A stretch of DNA of 64,000 nt from Amoebophrya sp. A120 (lineage: Eukaryota > Sar > Dinophyceae > Syndiniales > Amoebophryaceae), in assembly GCA_905178155.1 (NCBI GenBank), contig CAJINV010000003.1, positions 5,401,700 to 5,465,699 on the forward strand. Reading direction: 5' to 3'. Below are positions 1 to 9,999 of this stretch, in pieces; position 1 is the first letter of the stretch, and every line of letters starts with the position of its first letter. The notes under the pieces were generated by a model. It was not told where the DNA came from. It saw only the letters and a list, made by a program, of their open reading frames with translations, and did no database searches. The translations under genes and the position numbers were made by a program.

Positions 1-1135
1 GCGGATGGAGCTACATCCTCGACGCAAATAATTACGAGACGCCGCAGCAGTATGAAATGCAAAAGCATCGTACTCGATCTCGAACTCGTATAAATGCATT
101 ATAAATCTCCTCAGCATGATGATGCAGAATTACCTTAACAAAAAGATTTGCAATGCATGATTGCAATACGAGTACGATACTTTTGCACAGGATAAGCAGT
201 TCGGCATCTTGGTGAGTGTGAATCAAAAAGACTGCGCTTGCAACCGCAGCAGCGACTTCGCCCCGTCGCACTGCCTTTTGCAGGTTGGAAATCACTAAGA
301 GCGTTTTTCGCAAGCCGGACACTTGCAATTGCGGCTTCATCTTGACCCTCTTGCTGACGCCATCGCGATTCTTGCCGACGTTCGACATTTCAGCAGGTGG
401 GAATATCGCTTCTGCTTGAAGATGTCCTCCGACAGCAGCCGCGTCTGTGCGCTGCGAGGATTCGCCTTCGATGCCAGAGCCTGCTGTTGACGTTGTGTTT
501 TTGTACCGTGATGGAGATGATAGATCTTGAACGAGATACAGCCGCGACGGTCTTTTTGGTGGTCGTTGCTGAGATGATGAAAGGGGTTCTGCTTTCATCT
601 CGGGGGGGCGAGGTTCGGACAAGTGGTGGTCCATGCGGTCTTCGAGGTGCTCTGCAATTTGGTCCTGATAGCGTCGCTGCAAAAAGCACAAAGGGAGCGC
701 AGCATCGACCTTCCTATCTCCTGCCCTCTCGGCTTCATCGGGGGCAGACGAAGGAACGCCTGCCCAATCCCAATCGTCATCTGCGAGCGCAAATGTCGTC
801 CACAATGGAAGCGTCGCGTCAGCAGTGTGCTTCAACATACCGGGAAGGCGCAACTTCAGCCCACTCGAGTTTGTATTATTTGGAGCTGGAGAAGCAGAAC
901 TCCTTGTAGCAGTCGCGGTCGTTGATGCCGCACCTTCGGTAAAAGTCATGGTGTGATGTCTGTTATTCGCATTTTGCTTCATCAGAAGTCGTTGCATTTG
1001 GTTCAATTCCACGCACGAAAGACCCCCATTTCTCCACAACACCAAAACATGGCTTTGGCTCTGGGAAGGGGAATCACAGGGGGCGGCCTGCTGCGTCAGG
1101 TTGGATTGCTCAACAAGAGATGACCCAAGGCTCAT
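1..1135 (-). CDS. Hypothetical protein, 3' end cut by the window edge
   Basis: Exon 1 runs from the ATG at 1135 down to about 195. Introner B1 (51-194) follows, and exon 2 runs from about 50 off the left edge. Removing the element plus one AGCAG copy keeps the frame open to the edge (junction reads DAELLRRLVIICVEDVAPS). The roughly 310 residues of exon 1 are rich in Ser, Ala, Thr, Arg and Gln, with runs of low complexity. I see no signal peptide, clear membrane segment or known catalytic motif. The stretch RKTLLVISNLQKAVRRGEVA could form an amphipathic helix followed by a short hydrophobic patch. I do not recognise the family. The open frame through an introner junction is the best evidence that this is a real gene. 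Confidence 0.55.
51..194. mobile_element. Introner B1 (family B)
   Basis: A 144-bp element. The ends are inverted copies around TGCAAAAGTATCG (left copy reads tgcaaaagcatcg), with TAT at the left edge and ATA at the right. The 5-bp duplication AGCAG lies at 46-50 and 195-199. It splits the hypothetical gene at 1-1135. Internal GCATTA and ATGCATGAT motifs recur in other families. Confidence 0.85.
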
Positions 1136-1899
1136 GATTTTGGTTAAATGTGATTTAAATTTGTTTGTTACTCAGAACAATGCTGTCGCTCATAAACTAA
1201 GTTGAAACGCAAAAGCAAAAGTTAAGCATTGACGTTACTCGAAATAAAAATCCAAACCGAAGTTTGACCGAAAGAAGCAACGGCCATGGCGCAAAATGAA
1301 ACTCGAAGTAGGACGACACATCGAATGACCTGAGAAAGATAGATTGGACGAGACTCTACACTATATTGCTATTGCAGCGACAGATACGAACAACAAGTGT
1401 GTGTTCGCGTTTTAGAAAAATCAAGACTCTGGCGGCTCAACCAGCACTACAACGAAGGAATTCTTCTTGGGGCAGGCGGCGGCCGGACGACCATATAATT
1501 AACATTAAGTCCAACTGTGGCACCAGAATAGCGCTGCAGGAACACTGCCCAAGCCCATACAGACCTGCAGCCAGAAGATAGCACACATAATCCTGTGCTT
1601 TGGTTACCAGATTATTTGCATTCTGGGAACATCAAGTCGATGAGCCGCCATCTATCTTCAAAAATACCATTTTTGATTTTCATCCTGCGTATCTATACGT
1701 AAAAGCTACGATAATTGCGGAAGAGAATTGTTGCAAAGCAGGTCGCTCATGTCGTGCGGGCGTGGGGTCCATTTTCAGTTGAGAGTGGGACTCGTCAGCA
1801 GTGAACTTCTTGCTTCTCAGGTTCAAGGGAATAGGTTTGCACAGTCGTTTTGTTTGCTGGTGTCGCCGCAATGGTCGTGGTACAACAAGCCTCTTACAA
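1136..1899. other. Intergenic stretch, no gene recognised
   Basis: AT-richer than the flanking exons. Short frames at 1366-1581 and 1600-1782 show no family signature and no introner-style continuation. I find no tRNA-like fold or tandem repeat by eye. It lies between two minus-strand genes, so it should hold the promoter of the first and the terminator of the second, but neither can be identified. Confidence 0.5.
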
Positions 1900-3174
1900 C
1901 TAGGCGCCACCCAGAGAAGAGGTGGTGCTTGTTCCGGTTTTATTTGACGCACGAGGACGAGCACCGGGTTGCACAGCGGTAGTTTCGTCTCCATCTAACT
2001 TTCCGTAGGCCCGCGAAATGGAAAAGCACTGCCAGGCAGCGTTGTCACGGAGAACACCCACTACTCCCTCGCCGTAGTCGGCGGGGCGCTCGTCTGATCC
2101 GTGGTTGTCGTTTCTTTCCACGTCCCAGTGCCATGTGAGTTTGCTGATCTCTGCGTCCGCTTTGCTGCTTGTGCTTTGCGCGACTCCATACGCGGCCACC
2201 CGTGTAGAAGAACCTCGCTGCCGGTTGCTGGTCTGCTCGTGCATCCAGGGTCGTTCAATCCACCTGCCACGACTACCAGAATTGTTCCACCAGGCAGCGG
2301 CGCTGGTGTCATCTGCATCAGAGCAGCGCCAAGGGAAGGCTTCATCAAGTGCGTCGCGGTCGCTTTCGGCTTCGTCCAGCGAGTAACTGGTTACCACCAG
2401 TGGCAGGCCAGGGGGAAGTGCCCGCACGGTTTCCATCCAACTACTGTAGCCCCAGAGGCCGGCGTTGAAGGCAAAAGCCACATCGAAGCCGTCGAATCCG
2501 CCCCGCTGCGGATCTTCTAGTTCGTGGTACAAGGCCCGACACCAGGTGAAGCACATAGCGACTTTGACGTCTGGAATCCTGGCCGGCGAACTGCGCGATG
2601 TTCTGGACGTGGGTTCCACATCAGTGTTGTCAATCTCCGTCTCGTCGTAGCGATGAAAGACGAGAGGCTTTACGTGCCGCTTTCGTTTCTCCAAGGCCAG
2701 GGGTACGTTGGGTCCAACGAAAGCGATTTCCAACTCAAGAAACGCGGTGCCGTCCTGCTCAGTGGTAGGGACGAGGTCCCATGAACTTGTTCGTCGAGGT
2801 TCGTGGTTTGTCGTGCCGCTCCCGCTGCCGCGGCCCCCGGTAGTACACCTCACTAATTCTGCCAGGACATTGAGCCCCACGGGTACGAAAATTGCTTCGA
2901 CCTCGGGAATACAGGTGCCTTCGCCCGTGGCATCGGGACCAAGTATCAGTATGCGGAGCGACTGAATGCCAGGTCTGCACTTCCTGCGCAGCAACCCCAG
3001 TCGATTGACCGCTTCGAGAATAGTTGCGGACCTGCTTGAGCAGGCAAGCGTTGCCCTTCTTGGTCGTCGTGTTACAACTTGTTGCTCACCCTGTATTCTT
3101 TCGGAGGATGATGTTGATGCTTCAGGTCTTTCCGCTTCAACCGAGAGCGTCGCTTCTCCTGTTGAAGACGCCAT
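1900..3174 (-). CDS. MSS51 C-terminal-domain-like protein
   Basis: A single 424-residue frame from the ATG at 3174. The central block (about residues 205-270) has DVKVAMCFTWCRALYHEL, then FDVAFAFNAGLWGYSSWMET, then LPLVVTSYSLDEAESDRDAL. This order (loss of function in naming a hidden protein, 'FNAGLWGY' plus 'T-Y-S-x-x-EA-x-x-D') is what I know from the C-terminal domain shared by the mitochondrial translation regulator MSS51 and MYND-type zinc-finger proteins. No MYND Cys/His cluster is present, so only the C-terminal domain is claimed. Residues 1-60 and the last 100 are low complexity. No introner interrupts it. The biochemical role of the domain is poorly defined, and a role in mitochondria is not shown here. 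Confidence 0.55.
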   Translation of the reverse strand: MASSTGEATLSVEAERPEASTSSSERIQGEQQVVTRRPRRATLACSSRSATILEAVNRLGLLRRKCRPGIQSLRILILGPDATGEGTCIPEVEAIFVPVGLNVLAELVRCTTGGRGSGSGTTNHEPRRTSSWDLVPTTEQDGTAFLELEIAFVGPNVPLALEKRKRHVKPLVFHRYDETEIDNTDVEPTSRTSRSSPARIPDVKVAMCFTWCRALYHELEDPQRGGFDGFDVAFAFNAGLWGYSSWMETVRALPPGLPLVVTSYSLDEAESDRDALDEAFPWRCSDADDTSAAAWWNNSGSRGRWIERPWMHEQTSNRQRGSSTRVAAYGVAQSTSSKADAEISKLTWHWDVERNDNHGSDERPADYGEGVVGVLRDNAAWQCFSISRAYGKLDGDETTAVQPGARPRASNKTGTSTTSSLGGA

Positions 3175-4014
3175 CTTTTACTTCAACAACGCGTATGACT
3201 TCTCCTGGTGAGTATAGGCTTATAAGAGCACCATGAAGAGCGATAAAGAAGAAGAATTCGAACTACTTCTTGCACTTTGTCTATCCATGATGTAAATCCG
3301 CGTTTCACAACATGCCACTGTGCCTTTTGATCTCATACATACGTTTGTGCGCTTTTCAAGCATCACACGAAGCATGGCTAGAAGATCTGAACCAAAGATC
3401 GATGCATTTGGGAAGCGAGGCGACGGGGATCGCAAATGCGCAATTCGACATCCTCCACAATGGACCATGTCGCGCTCATTTTGCACCATGATCAAGGTCA
3501 TCCTTTTCATCGTTGATACGAGATCAAATTCAAATCACGATTACGATTTACGATCATTTTTTTTTTCGAATTTCGTTTTTCTGCTTGAGAAGAACCCTTT
3601 TGCTCATCAAGTACTTCAACTTCTTTGTTTTTATTCGTAGACTTACTTGTTCTTTGGGTATAGGAGCTCGTCTCGTCCTGTGATCTTTCTCTGCCGCGTC
3701 ACAAATACACAATTTGGCAGTCGCGCGCAACTGTGGTGTTGACGTGTTCCAGACGATTCTTGAACGCGCGACCTTGCCCGCAAACGAGCGGCCTAAGCAA
3801 CCACCAGACGCGGGACGGTCGCTCTTCCTGGATAACAAACTTCAAGCCACGAATATCGTCCCTGTCGCAACCCACTTCTGGCGTCGTCGGAGCGCAGCGT
3901 GATCGATCCAAAAAGTCCTCAGTGTTTCCTGCCTGCTCCTGCAAATTCAGTAAATGTAAATCTAGCAAGAAAGAACCCAGCTGCGCCGGTATTCTGTTGC
4001 GGACCATGTTTTAA
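3175..4014. other. Intergenic stretch, possible small ORF only
   Basis: No recognisable gene. A 102-residue minus frame at 3699-4007 starts with ATG just after the end of the next upstream gene (spacing about 8 bp), but it has no family signature and may be a downstream exon or chance. A T-rich run lies near 3555-3570. No inverted-repeat element was found. Confidence 0.4.
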
Positions 4015-4902
4015 TTACGCTTGAGGTAGTGATTGTACGAACAGGACGAGCCCCGTCCGCCTGAGCCTGCACCAGCCGAAAGAGCAAATAAATGACTGAT
4101 CGCAGGGCGCACTACAGTTGTCAGGAGCAGGCACGTCACCAAGAAGAGGAGCAGTAGCAGTTCGTAGTTCCGTTTCGTTGTCACAATCAGCAAAGTAAGA
4201 ATTCCAGTTCGCTGTTTTGTTCTTGGTCCTTTCCTTCCCATCCTTTGCTGCCGCTCGAGCTTCCCATTTCTTCCAATACCATCGGTAGCGCTTGTCAGGG
4301 TACTGGGCCTTGAGGTTGTGTGTTTCGAGGTTTCCCAACAGCTGGATCGGGCGGTCCTCCGTCGAGGAGGAGGACATTCTGCCACCGCCACCAGGCCTGG
4401 AAGACGCTAGAAGCAGGGTAGCAATGCGCATCGGGTTGTCCTTACAAAAATCCCGGCCGAGAACTTCCGTCAGGTACCACTCCCAAAGGAGGCGACGAAG
4501 TTGGCGGAGCGCCTCTTTGTATCTGTGACGCAACATGGGAAAAGCGTACGTGCTCGCTGCGAACAGAAACTGCTTCAGGCGCTGACGTTTATTCAAGTGA
4601 GCTGCGAAAGCAGGCACAACGCGGGAACTGCTTGGGTCCAAGCAATAGTGCAAAACGCTGCACAGTCGCGGGAATGTGTGCGCGCTGCAGCACTGGTGAG
4701 CAATTTCAGCTACATCTTCCTGGTCGTGGTCCTCTTGTTCATCCGAGGGGAAATTGCATACCTCGAGGTCCAGTAGTGGTCGGTGCAAACGTATGACCGG
4801 CGACATGCGCTCGACGTCCTGCAGAAGCAGATTGGTAGCAGCCTCACGCAGTGCGTAGCCTGCAACCAGCGTCCCACCTGCACCGTATCTTACTGGCGGC
4901 AC
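4015..4902 (-). CDS. Hypothetical protein, possibly missing a 5' exon
   Basis: The frame is open from 4902 to a stop at 4015. The first ATG is at 4806 (MSPVIRLHRPLLDLE). The frame also stays open upstream to an acceptor-like TTTTCAG near 4945, so a 5' exon is possible. The product has a charged helical middle (HLNKRQRLKQFLF, then RHRYKEALRQLRRLLWEWYL) and a Lys/Arg-rich segment (RYRWYWKKWEARAAAKDG). The last 30 residues contain four cysteines. An overlapping minus frame (4011-4391) holds a hydrophobic run, so the 3' end might instead use that frame through an intron. I do not recognise the family. Confidence 0.45.
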   Translation of the reverse strand: MPPVRYGAGGTLVAGYALREAATNLLLQDVERMSPVIRLHRPLLDLEVCNFPSDEQEDHDQEDVAEIAHQCCSAHTFPRLCSVLHYCLDPSSSRVVPAFAAHLNKRQRLKQFLFAASTYAFPMLRHRYKEALRQLRRLLWEWYLTEVLGRDFCKDNPMRIATLLLASSRPGGGGRMSSSSTEDRPIQLLGNLETHNLKAQYPDKRYRWYWKKWEARAAAKDGKERTKNKTANWNSYFADCDNETELRTATAPLLGDVPAPDNCSAPCDQSFICSFGWCRLRRTGLVLFVQSLPQA

Positions 4903-6225
4903 GACGGGCCACAGACGACGCCCTGAGAACCCACGAAGATCCTGAAAAGATCACCCCCGACACCCCAGGGGGAGGGGTCGGAAAGATTCGGAGCGTCCGC
5001 CCCTCTGTAGCTTCCAGGGACAGCCTGGCGACGAAAGGGAAGCATAGACCGCTCGTGTAACGCGCGTTACACGAAGGTATGGTAGATGTGAGAAAGGGCC
5101 AGACGCCCCGCGGGCGTTGCCACAGGCGCTAGCTTGCTGGGAGTGACAAATAACCACGCCCAACAAAGGCGAGCGAGTGGTCGCGCGGTTGTAAAAGCCC
5201 TGGCGCGACGCGGAACAATCTGGGGCCCGGCAATGGACGGAACTGCCCCCGTCCGCAGGGTCCATCTCGCTTCCATGGGCCAGATATACCCGAGCCCGAG
5301 GACAAGGCCAGGTCGGAAATGGTCCAGCAAAAGACGGCGCACTAGCCTCAAAGCGAGTTTTTTTTTTGATTCAAAAACGAAGCCGCTGAATTTGTTGAAT
5401 CAAAGAAACAGCCCGCGTTTCAAGGGTAGAAAGGCCACTTCTTGAACCCCGAACAAAGGATCCGACCAAGGTTCAAACAATGTTCAAAGTCGCCAATCAC
5501 GGCGGTATGGCGAAAGCTTCAGAGGCCAAAAAAAAGTTCCTAAAAAGTTCCGTTCAAGATCCGATAAAGTTCCGATCAAGATCCTGTCCAGAGGACACTT
5601 TTTTGGCCACTTTTTTGCGCCGCCAAATCCATAGATTCTAGGCGGGGGAGGGGCCAGGTAAAGCGGCGAAAAAAGTGTCCTCTGGACAGGATCTTGATCG
5701 GAACTTTTGAAAATGGAGATGGCGGCCATGAACTCTGGAAAATGGCCCCGTGCCTGGCCGAATTCCACTGGAGAATGCTCCTGAGTACAAAAATTGTGCC
5801 GCGGGGAGAAAACTCCCACCCTTGTTTGACATGCTTTCTGCAGGATTGGCCTGCCGATCCCCGCGACCCCAAGAAGCAAAACACTTGGCACCACATCGCG
5901 CCAAAGGCCATCGCCTCTCTGCGGGCTCCCGGATGCTGGGCAGGTAGAATGCCTGCGGTCGAAACACCTCCGCGCCACCCCCTTTCCAATGTCCAAGACT
6001 ACCGCGAAAAAACTACAGAAGCACACCAGAAGGGGGGGCAAAAGGACACGCTGGCCGCGGCGGGCGGCGCGTTCCCTGACGGCTGGCCCGCGCCAAGTTT
6101 TGCGTGGCCGTAAAATACCGACATACCCCCGCAACAGGAAAAAAAATCGCGCTTCCCAAACAGGGCGGCCCTCGGGATAGGCTCGGCAGCTATGCGACAC
6201 GCCCAGAAAAGACCGCGCAAATTTG
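4903..6225. repeat. GC-rich repetitive intergenic DNA with a 36-bp perfect inverted repeat
   Basis: No gene is supported. The arms at 5569-5604 and 5669-5704 are perfect reverse complements (36 bp) around a 64-bp loop; each carries GATCCTGTCCAGAGGACAC or its complement. Shorter related pieces (AAGTTCC, GATCAAGATCC) recur at 5530-5580, and a similar piece lies at 6303-6330. The long minus frame at 5484-6254 reads through the palindrome and has the composition of translated repeat, not protein. This is probably part of a non-autonomous transposon or a long hairpin; outer ends and target duplication were not found. Confidence 0.55.
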
Positions 6226-7926
6226 CTATACAAAGGAGGCAAAGCGAAGGCCAAAACATTGGGCCTGATTCGTAATTTCGGGGCGCCGAAGTAGCCCAGC
6301 GGCCAGGATCTTGATAGGATCTTTTTGGGATCTCAGACGAGCTGAAGTGGCCCGGCGTTCCGTGAGTAAGTATCCGTACAAGTGAACTCGGGGGCTTCTG
6401 GAAAGATTCTCGGGACGAACATCACTCGGCGGCTGCATGTGTATCCTCTCCTCGTGCGGACTGTGATTTGGAAGGATATTACCTTTCGACACGTGTTGCG
6501 AGAGGAGCGTCGCTCGGTTGGTGTGAATCCATCGCAGGGCAGTCGTGATGCAGAGCGTCGCATCACTAGGAGGAATGCGCGGAGGGCTCCAGAGTTGAAA
6601 CCACAGAATCGACAGGAAAGGTGCCGGTAGCCAGGTAGACGCGAAGAGATTGGAGACGACGATGGCAAATGTGGCACTGCTGACGAGGTCGCGCACACCG
6701 GCGGACTTCAGAAGGATGTAAAAGGTCGCCGCTAGCGCTGGAAGAAGTTTTGTGGTGACAAAACCAGCCGAAGTTGCTCCGAACCAGATCCACAGAAAGG
6801 CGCTCACTGGATACCAAAGAATGACGAATGCCAAATCAAAAATGCAGGTGCTACGCAGGGGGGCTCCGCCGAATATCTGAACGACGGGACAGTTTTGACC
6901 TGCGGCGAGATTGCGCGCAATTTGCGAATTGTGCCGGTACAGCAAAAGACCTAGGAGTCCTTGGCGGCTCAAGAAACACCCCCCACCGACGAACAGAATC
7001 ACCTTGCCCGGGCGGGTTTTGTCCTCCTCTTGCTCTAGTAATGCCTCTTCCACTTGTTGCCCCTTGGTCGTGGTACGACGAGAGCCGCCGCCTGGTTCTT
7101 CTGGCCGTGAAAGTACAAGATTGGCCCTTGCCCCGTCTATGTTCTTGTCCTGTCGATTTCCGAGCCCCCTTGCGAGAGTTTTCGGCTTGAACACATCGAG
7201 CGCAAAGTAATCGTTCGCGCCAGTCTCAAATTCGTCAGCCATGATCAACTGTTTTCCGCGAACTATGTGCTCCACTTGCACATTTTCCTGCAGCTCTGTC
7301 TCTGTACTCCGAGGATGAAAAACGTCTTGATAGCCGTTGTTTGGTGAAGAGCCCCGGACGCTCTTCCTCCACGACCTGCAATAATATGCAACCAAGCCCA
7401 GAGTCGTCAAGAGCCCGCACAGGCGTAGAAGAAAGCCAAAAAGGGCGACCTTCCAGCTGACCGCTTCCACCATCGACTGTGCAAGATCAAGATGAGCAGG
7501 CAGAGCACTATCCATCTTGATGTTTTTCCTCAGATTTGTAACGGCATCAGTCAAGTTTTCTCTTTCTTCGTCGCCACCTTCAGTAAAGACAGCACCACAG
7601 TCCCCGTCCGCCAATTTATCACGCTCAGTAATCGCAACTTGCGCGTTAGGATCCCTACAGGTAGAGGCCAGCAAAGCACCGCTCGAGACCTGACCCTGAT
7701 TGCCCTTCGTGTTCGTACCGAGATAGAAGGAATCCCGTGTGCGGAGCGTCTCCAGGAAAGTAGTCGACCACGGGTTGATTGTAGCCGTAATGCTCCAAGC
7801 CAAAGACAACACCAAGGCATACGCCAAAGTCTTCTGCGCCTTCGCGACGAGGAACCGCGACAGGCCTGGACGTGGGACGGAAAATATCGCTACACGGTGC
7901 TGGCGCTCATTATTTCCAGGCTGCAT
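6226..7926 (-). CDS. Multi-pass membrane protein of unknown function
   Basis: One open frame. The first ATG is at 7926; the frame is open further to 8007, so an upstream exon cannot be excluded. Counting from 8007, hydrophobic segments lie at about residues 57-77 (TLAYALVLSLAWSITATI), 186-212, 386-410 (LAFVILWYPVSAFLWIWFG), 415-440 and 447-485. A hydrophilic, acidic loop of about 120 residues sits between the second and third. The last 60 residues read into the repeat DNA that begins near 6300 and may not be native. No transporter signature (MFS, ABC, P-type) is visible. It is a multi-pass membrane protein; the compartment is unknown. Confidence 0.5.
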   Translation of the reverse strand: MQPGNNERQHRVAIFSVPRPGLSRFLVAKAQKTLAYALVLSLAWSITATINPWSTTFLETLRTRDSFYLGTNTKGNQGQVSSGALLASTCRDPNAQVAITERDKLADGDCGAVFTEGGDEERENLTDAVTNLRKNIKMDSALPAHLDLAQSMVEAVSWKVALFGFLLRLCGLLTTLGLVAYYCRSWRKSVRGSSPNNGYQDVFHPRSTETELQENVQVEHIVRGKQLIMADEFETGANDYFALDVFKPKTLARGLGNRQDKNIDGARANLVLSRPEEPGGGSRRTTTKGQQVEEALLEQEEDKTRPGKVILFVGGGCFLSRQGLLGLLLYRHNSQIARNLAAGQNCPVVQIFGGAPLRSTCIFDLAFVILWYPVSAFLWIWFGATSAGFVTTKLLPALAATFYILLKSAGVRDLVSSATFAIVVSNLFASTWLPAPFLSILWFQLWSPPRIPPSDATLCITTALRWIHTNRATLLSQHVSKGNILPNHSPHEERIHMQPPSDVRPENLSRSPRVHLYGYLLTERRATSARLRSQKDPIKILAAGLLRRPEITNQAQCFGLRFASFV

Positions 7927-8254
7927 GACGTATGCTTCATACTCATAGTCGTGGAAGAGATGTTGGTAAACTTCGTTACTTATCTTAATCTTACGTGAAT
8001 GTGACACTAGATACTGCGATTACTCAAAAGGCAAAAGCGAAACTCAGTAGTTTCACTTACTGTCTGGCACAGCAAAATCCTCACCCCCTCCACTTGCGCC
8101 TGTAGGGTAGCTCGTTACGTCTGTCCACCAGGGTCGTTTAGCAAGGAGATCCTGTCCTTAGTCCTTGTGCTGTTTCTGTAGTCTGTATAACATTTTATTT
8201 CATTTTCATATAAATCTTATCATGGTATAGATATTAACTACCTTGGCCGAAAAG
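7927..8254. other. Upstream region of the membrane protein gene
   Basis: AT-rich, with no coding frame of note. It should contain the 5' untranslated region and promoter of the minus-strand gene at 6226-7926. No TATA-like or other known motif can be assigned. Confidence 0.35.
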
Positions 8255-9188
8255 AATGCAAATGTCAGTTTGAGTTTGAGTTTCAACATTGAGTTTGAGT
8301 CTCATCATTGAGTTTGAGTTTCAACATTGAGTTTGAGTTTGAGAATTAAGTTAGAGTTTGAGTTTCAGTTTCGACTTCGAGTTTCAGAATCAACTTGGAC
8401 TTTGAGTTCGAGTTTCAGTCTCGACTTCGAGTTTCAGGATCAACTTGAAGTTTGAGTTTCAGTTTCGACTTCGAGTTTGAGATTTAGAATCAACTTGGAG
8501 TTTGAGTTTCAGTTTCGACTTCAAGTGTCGTCCGACGGCCGTCGGACGGCCAGAAGTTGTCCGCCGGCCGTCGGACAACCAAAAGTCGTCCGACGGCCGT
8601 CGGACAACCAAAAGTCGTCCGACGGCCGTCGGACGGCCAAAAGTCGTCCGACGGCCGTCGGACGGCCAAAAGTCGTCCGACGGCCGTCGGACGGCCAAAA
8701 GTTGTCCGACGGCCGTCGGACGGCCAGAAGTTGTCCGACGGCCGAAAGTCGTCCGACGGCCGTCGGACAGCCGAAAGTTGTCCGACGGCCGTCGGAAAAA
8801 ATTGTCCGACGGCCGTCGGACAACCAAAAGTCGTCCGACGGCCGTCGGACAACCGAAAGTCGTCCGGCGGCCGTCGGACAGCCGAAACTCGTCCGACGGC
8901 CGTCGGACGGCCAGAAGTTGTCCAACGGCCGTCCGGCGCCGGGTTGATGAGATTGGGCGCGCCGAAGCCGGGGCGACCACTCTGGGCGCGCCGGAGCTGG
9001 GGCGACCACTCTGGGCGCGCCGGAGCCGGGACGACCAGACTGGGCGCGCCGGAAATGGAGCGACCAATCTGGGCGCGCCGGAGCCGCGGCGACCACATTG
9101 GGCGCGCCGCGGCCTTGTTTTGGGGCCGGCGCTTTTTTCTTTTTGATTTGTTATCTAGATGTCGATGATGCTAACTGACATTTGCGTT
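8255..9188. repeat. Compound of three tandem arrays bounded by 16-bp inverted ends
   Basis: Three adjoining arrays. From about 8268 to 8528 there is an imperfect GAGTTTGAGTTTCA-type repeat. From 8525 to about 8935 there is a 29-bp unit containing the perfect palindrome GTCCGACGGCCGTCGGAC. From about 8955 to 9115 there is a second, unrelated 29-bp unit starting GGGCGCGCCGGAGC. The block is bounded by AATGCAAATGTCAGTT at 8255-8270 and its reverse complement with one mismatch at 9173-9188. Open frames through the arrays are by-products of the 29-bp units. A non-autonomous mobile element that has captured satellite DNA is one reading. Confidence 0.75.
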
Positions 9189-9249
9189 TCTTCTAATGCC
9201 TACTTCCAGGCGAAGCTGGCTTTGCTAGTAAACATAAAGTACTTATTTA

Positions 9250-9664
9250 TTAGCTACCGACACTCGCCGCGATGAGAACGCAATAGTTAGTATGTACGAG
9301 CAGCAGGGCAGCAGAAGTTTCACCACACGAAGGATCCGGAAGATCCTCTTTGTCCTCGTCGATCACACGGATCCAGCAAGTCTGCACAATGACATCCTTA
9401 CCAACACTGCACAAACCTGCCCTCAGGATCATCGCTACTTCTTCCGCTTGACGCAAAATCCGAGTCGTCGCACTTTAGATATTTTTTCATGATCCTCAAG
9501 CACAAGCTGCAACCACAGCAAAGAACTGGAATTGTGGCACACACGGTAACAACATCACGACCATGAAATAGTTTCGTTGAAACTGCTACAGAAGTACAAG
9601 TACTGATCTTTTTGGAACTAGACGCTGGAGCTTCAGGTCTACGTCGGCACTTCTTGCTGGCCAC
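9250..9664 (-). CDS. Possible small two-frame gene, weak
   Basis: Two overlapping minus frames (9250-9456 and 9398-9664) could be exons of a small cysteine-containing protein (CATIPVLCCGCSLCLRIMKK includes a short hydrophobic run). The start at 9664 is GTG, not ATG, and no family is recognised. The evidence is only frame length and position between other minus genes. Confidence 0.2.
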
Positions 9665-9999
9665 ACAGGGGTCTTACTAAACACATCAAGAACAAATGGT
9701 TGTGTGAATTATACAGCATTATCATTTTGTTTTTGGCATTGATTTGCTCTGGTCGAGTTTGGAAAGCTCGTACCTAGCCAAAGCCAACCTGCTGTTTCTC
9801 GCGAACCACTTCGATGCGCGACCCACTGCGGCACGAGAGCACATCTGTCTTTGCGGGAGGTTTATTGGCTACACAGAGGTTACTTACGTAAGATTTGTAA
9901 AAAAACTCAACAAGGGGCATCTCTTCTTTTCTTTCGAATTCGATCCGTACCATCATGCAGCTGCTGGAGGAGGTGCTGCAAACACCGTTTCATATTATA

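Noticed and set aside
5484-6254. Long minus-strand frame (256 residues) as a gene
   Set aside because: It runs through a 36-bp palindrome and repeat DNA, has the composition of translated repeat, and matches no family.
8525-9115. CRISPR-like array of 29-bp repeats
   Set aside because: The repeats are directly tandem without unique spacers and sit in a eukaryotic genome; this is satellite-type DNA.
8459-9168. Several overlapping long frames on both strands
   Set aside because: They are by-products of the 29-bp tandem units and encode only repeated peptides such as GRRTTFG.
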